Assembly (NCBI GenBank): GCA_050260215.1
Contig: JBLNBU010000020.1
Coordinates: 1 to 24,905, forward strand
DNA length: 24,905 bases
DNA from: JBLNBU01 sp050260215
GTDB taxonomy: Bacteria > Pseudomonadota > Alphaproteobacteria > Rhodospirillales > Magnetospirillaceae
Direction of reading: 5' to 3'
Position 1 is the stretch's first letter; each line of letters starts with the position of its first letter. Below, one piece after another: positions 22,554 through 24,905 of the stretch. A program made the translations under genes and the position numbers. The notes under the pieces are model-generated. The model worked only from the letters and a program-made list of their open reading frames with translations, did not search any database and was not told the DNA's origin.

Positions 22554-23534
22554 ATGACCGCCGCGGCCCGGATCGCCCCGCCCGAACTCTCCGTCGTCAT
22601 CCCCTTCTACAACGAGGGCGAGAACGTCGGCCACTTGTTCGCCCGCTTGCTGCCGACGCTGCGCGCGCTGGGCGTCAGCTTCGAGGTGGTCTGCGTCAAC
22701 GACGGCTCGCGCGACGACACGCTGGACCACCTGGTCCGCGCCCAGCAGGCCGAGCCGGGGCTGGTGCGCGTGGTCGACCTGTCGCGCAATTTCGGCAAGG
22801 AACGCGCGCTGTCGGCCGGGCTGGCCCATGTGCGCGGCCGCGCCGTGGTGCCCATGGACGCCGACCTGCAGCACCCGCCCGAAGCCATCGCCGACATGCT
22901 GGCCAAGTGGCGCGAGGGCTGGGACGTGGTCTATGCCGTGCGCCACGCCCGCACCGGCCAGAGCTGGCGCGAACGGGCCTTCGCCAAGCTGTTCTATTGG
23001 GTGTTCGACAACCTGTCCGAGGTCCGCCTGCCGCGCGAGGTCGGCGACTTCCGCCTGATGGATCGCAAGGTGGTCGACGCCGTCAACGCCATGCCCGAGC
23101 GGTCGCGCTTCATGAAGGGCATCTTCGCCTGGGTCGGCTTCCGCCAGACCGGCATCCTGTACGTCCAGGGCGAACGCGCCGCCGGCACCTCGAAGTTCGG
23201 CTTCGTCAAGCTGCTGCGCTTCGCCGTCGACGGCCTGACCTCGTTCTCCAACTTCCCGCTCCGGGTCTGGGGTGTGGTCGGCGCGGTGATCTCGACGCTG
23301 GCCTTCCTTTATATCCTGGTGCGCATCGTGCGCACCTTGCTGTTCGGCATCGACGTGCCCGGCTACGAATCGCTGCTGGTCTCGGTATTGTTCCTGGGCG
23401 GCGTTCAGCTGTTGACGCTGGGCATCATCGGCGACTACCTCGGCCGCGTCTTCGACGAGGTCAAGGGCCGGCCGCTCTACATCGTCCGCCAGGTCTACGA
23501 GGACGCCGCGGTCACCCCGCCCGGCAAGGACTGA
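22554..23534 (+). CDS. Family 2 glycosyltransferase, DPM1/ArnC type, second copy
   Basis: This 326-residue paralogue of the preceding protein has the same plan. SVVIPFYNEGENV is at 13-25, NDGSRDDT at 49-56, SRNFGKERALSAGL at 77-90 and DADLQHPP at 102-109, followed by two membrane helices in the last third (about 236-260 and 272-295). Identity to the first copy looks moderate and the N-terminus is longer, so the two probably use different donors. ATG 22554 overlaps the TGA of a five-codon frame that starts at ATG 22540. No strong ribosome-binding site is visible. The stop is two bases before wecB. Confidence 0.92.
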   Translation: MTAAARIAPPELSVVIPFYNEGENVGHLFARLLPTLRALGVSFEVVCVNDGSRDDTLDHLVRAQQAEPGLVRVVDLSRNFGKERALSAGLAHVRGRAVVPMDADLQHPPEAIADMLAKWREGWDVVYAVRHARTGQSWRERAFAKLFYWVFDNLSEVRLPREVGDFRLMDRKVVDAVNAMPERSRFMKGIFAWVGFRQTGILYVQGERAAGTSKFGFVKLLRFAVDGLTSFSNFPLRVWGVVGAVISTLAFLYILVRIVRTLLFGIDVPGYESLLVSVLFLGGVQLLTLGIIGDYLGRVFDEVKGRPLYIVRQVYEDAAVTPPGKD

Positions 23535-23536
23535 GC

Positions 23537-24634
23537 ATGGGCAAGTCCATCCTGTGCGTCGTCGGCGCCCGTCCCAACTTCATGAAGATCGCCCCCATCA
23601 TCCAGGCGCTGACCGGCGTCGGGCTGGCGGCGCCGCTGGTCCATACCGGCCAGCATTACGACGAGGCGATGAACGACCGCTTCTTCGCCGACCTCGGCAT
23701 CCCGCGCCCCGACGTCAACCTCGAGGTCGGAGCGGGGTCCCATGCGGTGCAGACCGCCGAGATCATGCGCCGCTTCGAGCCGGTGCTGGACCGGATCAAC
23801 CCCGCTGCGGTGCTGGTGGTCGGCGACGTCAACTCGACCATCGCCTGTGCCCTGGTCGCCGCCAAGAAGGGCATCCGCGTCATCCACGTCGAGGCCGGCC
23901 TGCGCAGCTGGGACCGGACCATGCCCGAAGAGATCAACCGGGTCCTGACCGACCAGATCAGCGACCTGCTGTTCACCACCGAAGAGGATGCCGCCGCCAA
24001 CCTGGCGCGCGAGGGCATCGACCCCGCCCGCGTCCATTTCGCCGGCAACGTCATGATCGATTCGCTGAAGCGCAACCTGGAACGCGCCCGCCCGGCGGCC
24101 GACACCCTGGCGGCGGCCGGGGCGGGATTCGCCGACGGCTACGCGTTGCTGACCCTGCACCGCCCGTCCAATGTCGACGACCCCTTGGTGCTGGCCCGGC
24201 TGGTCGGCTGTATCCAGGGCATCGCCCGGCAGGTGCCGGTGGTGTTCCCCGTCCACCCGCGCACCCGCGGCCGCCTCGAGGCCGCAGGGCTGGACCGCGC
24301 CCTGGCCGAGGCCGGCGTCCTGCTGCTGCCGCCGGCCGGCTATCTGGAGATGCTGGGGCTGATGCGCTCGGCCCGCCTGGTGCTGACCGATTCCGGCGGC
24401 ATCCAGGAGGAGAGCACCGCGCTCGGGCTTCCTTGCTTTACCATCCGCGACAACACCGAGCGTCCCATCACCGTGACCGCCGGCACCAACACCATGGTCG
24501 GCACCGATCCCGCCGCCATCGAGGCCGCCTTCGCCGACCTCATGGCCTCGGGCGGCAAGGCCGGCCGCATCCCCGACCTGTGGGACGGCCGGGCCGCCGA
24601 ACGCATCGCCGGGGTGATCGCCGCATGGGCGTGA
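23537..24634 (+). CDS. wecB: Non-hydrolysing UDP-N-acetylglucosamine 2-epimerase
   Basis: This 365-residue member of the WecB/MnaA family has VVGARPNFMKIAPI (8-21), HTGQHYDEA, VVGDVNSTIA, HVEAGLRSWDRTMPEEINR, TLHRPSNVD and TDSGGIQEES, all hallmark blocks. It interconverts UDP-GlcNAc and UDP-ManNAc. ATG 23537 has AAGGA six bases upstream and lies two bases after the preceding stop. UDP-ManNAc could feed the repeat unit or a ManNAcA residue, though no wecC-type dehydrogenase is in the window. Its 3' end overlaps the next gene. Confidence 0.95.
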   Translation: MGKSILCVVGARPNFMKIAPIIQALTGVGLAAPLVHTGQHYDEAMNDRFFADLGIPRPDVNLEVGAGSHAVQTAEIMRRFEPVLDRINPAAVLVVGDVNSTIACALVAAKKGIRVIHVEAGLRSWDRTMPEEINRVLTDQISDLLFTTEEDAAANLAREGIDPARVHFAGNVMIDSLKRNLERARPAADTLAAAGAGFADGYALLTLHRPSNVDDPLVLARLVGCIQGIARQVPVVFPVHPRTRGRLEAAGLDRALAEAGVLLLPPAGYLEMLGLMRSARLVLTDSGGIQEESTALGLPCFTIRDNTERPITVTAGTNTMVGTDPAAIEAAFADLMASGGKAGRIPDLWDGRAAERIAGVIAAWA

Positions 24635-24905
24635 GCGCGACCGACCGGGCGGCTCACGCCCTGCTGGGCCTGGCCGCGCTGATGGCCGCCCCGGTGGGGC
24701 TGTTGGCCCCGCACGGACTGGCGCCGCTGTTCACCGTCTCCGGCCTGGGCGCGGCGCTGCTGCTGTGGCGGCACAGGCCGTGGCAGGGTGCGGCGTGGCC
24801 GGTCATGGCCTTCACCGTCGCCATCGCCGTCCTCGGCCTGGCCAGCACCCTGTGGGCCCCCGAGCCCATGCAGACCGCCAAGACCTCGGTGCGGCTGGTA
24901 GGCAT
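24625..24905 (+). CDS. O-antigen ligase/polymerase-like membrane protein (3' partial)
   Basis: An open frame from ATG 24625 (or GTG 24631, overlapping the wecB TGA as GTGA) runs off the right edge with 93 codons visible. The translation is strongly hydrophobic with alternating helices (about residues 13-30, 34-47, 60-75), followed by STLWAPEPMQTAKTS. This is the pattern seen after the first helices of WaaL/Wzy-type O-antigen ligase family proteins, where a short WSxxP-like loop precedes the next helix. The assignment is based on hydrophobicity, that loop and context, so it is moderate. Translation is probably coupled to wecB. Confidence 0.6.
   Translation, partial: MGVSATDRAAHALLGLAALMAAPVGLLAPHGLAPLFTVSGLGAALLLWRHRPWQGAAWPVMAFTVAIAVLGLASTLWAPEPMQTAKTSVRLVG

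Overview
The window is very GC-rich and tightly packed, with third codon positions almost all G or C and many 4-base ATGA/GTGA gene overlaps. It carries a surface-polysaccharide (O-antigen, capsule or flagellin-glycan) biosynthesis locus. Base composition and protein flavour suggest an alphaproteobacterium, perhaps Rhodospirillales (Magnetospirillum-like). No rRNA or other taxonomic marker is present, so this is an inference. I see no tRNA, rRNA, CRISPR array, insertion sequence or transposase, and no stretch over 300 bases lacks a gene.

Layout. Positions 1-1111 (+) hold the 3' part of an asparagine-synthase-type amidotransferase. Its first 50 bases look corrupted. Positions 1108-21360 hold nineteen consecutive minus-strand genes that read as one long operon. 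In transcription order they are: hydrolysing UDP-GlcNAc 2-epimerase (neuC/legG), LegB-type 4,6-dehydratase, nonulosonate synthase (neuB/legI), PtmE-like CBS-nucleotidyltransferase, an unassigned glycosyltransferase-like protein, HisF-like and HisH-like proteins, CMP-nonulosonate synthetase, HisC-like aminotransferase, two Gfo/Idh/MocA oxidoreductases, KdsB-like cytidylyltransferase, zinc-ribbon methyltransferase, SDR, dehydroquinate-synthase-like cyclase, AsnB, N-acetyl-sugar amidotransferase (WbpG/PseA type), NodB-type deacetylase and a formyltransferase. Positions 21361-21520 are a divergent promoter region. From 21521 to the right end, plus-strand genes encode two DPM1/ArnC-type glycosyltransferases, a non-hydrolysing UDP-GlcNAc 2-epimerase (wecB) and the start of an O-antigen-ligase-like membrane protein.

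How they fit together. PtmE-like, LegB, NeuC/LegG, NeuB/LegI and NeuA/LegF-like proteins match most of the GDP-sugar route to CMP-legionaminic acid. The aminotransferase LegC and N-acetyltransferase LegH are not seen here. The WbpG/PseA-type amidotransferase with HisH and HisF homologues is the known set for turning an acetamido group into an acetamidino group, so an amidinated nonulosonic acid is likely. A second module (sugar-phosphate cyclase, SDR, two inositol-dehydrogenase-family oxidoreductases, aminotransferase, methyltransferase and a second CMP-sugar synthetase) suggests another unusual residue, possibly an aminocyclitol or an aldulosonate. The coupled deacetylase and formyltransferase suggest an N-acetyl to N-formyl swap. 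The product structure is inference; the gene families are seen in the sequence.
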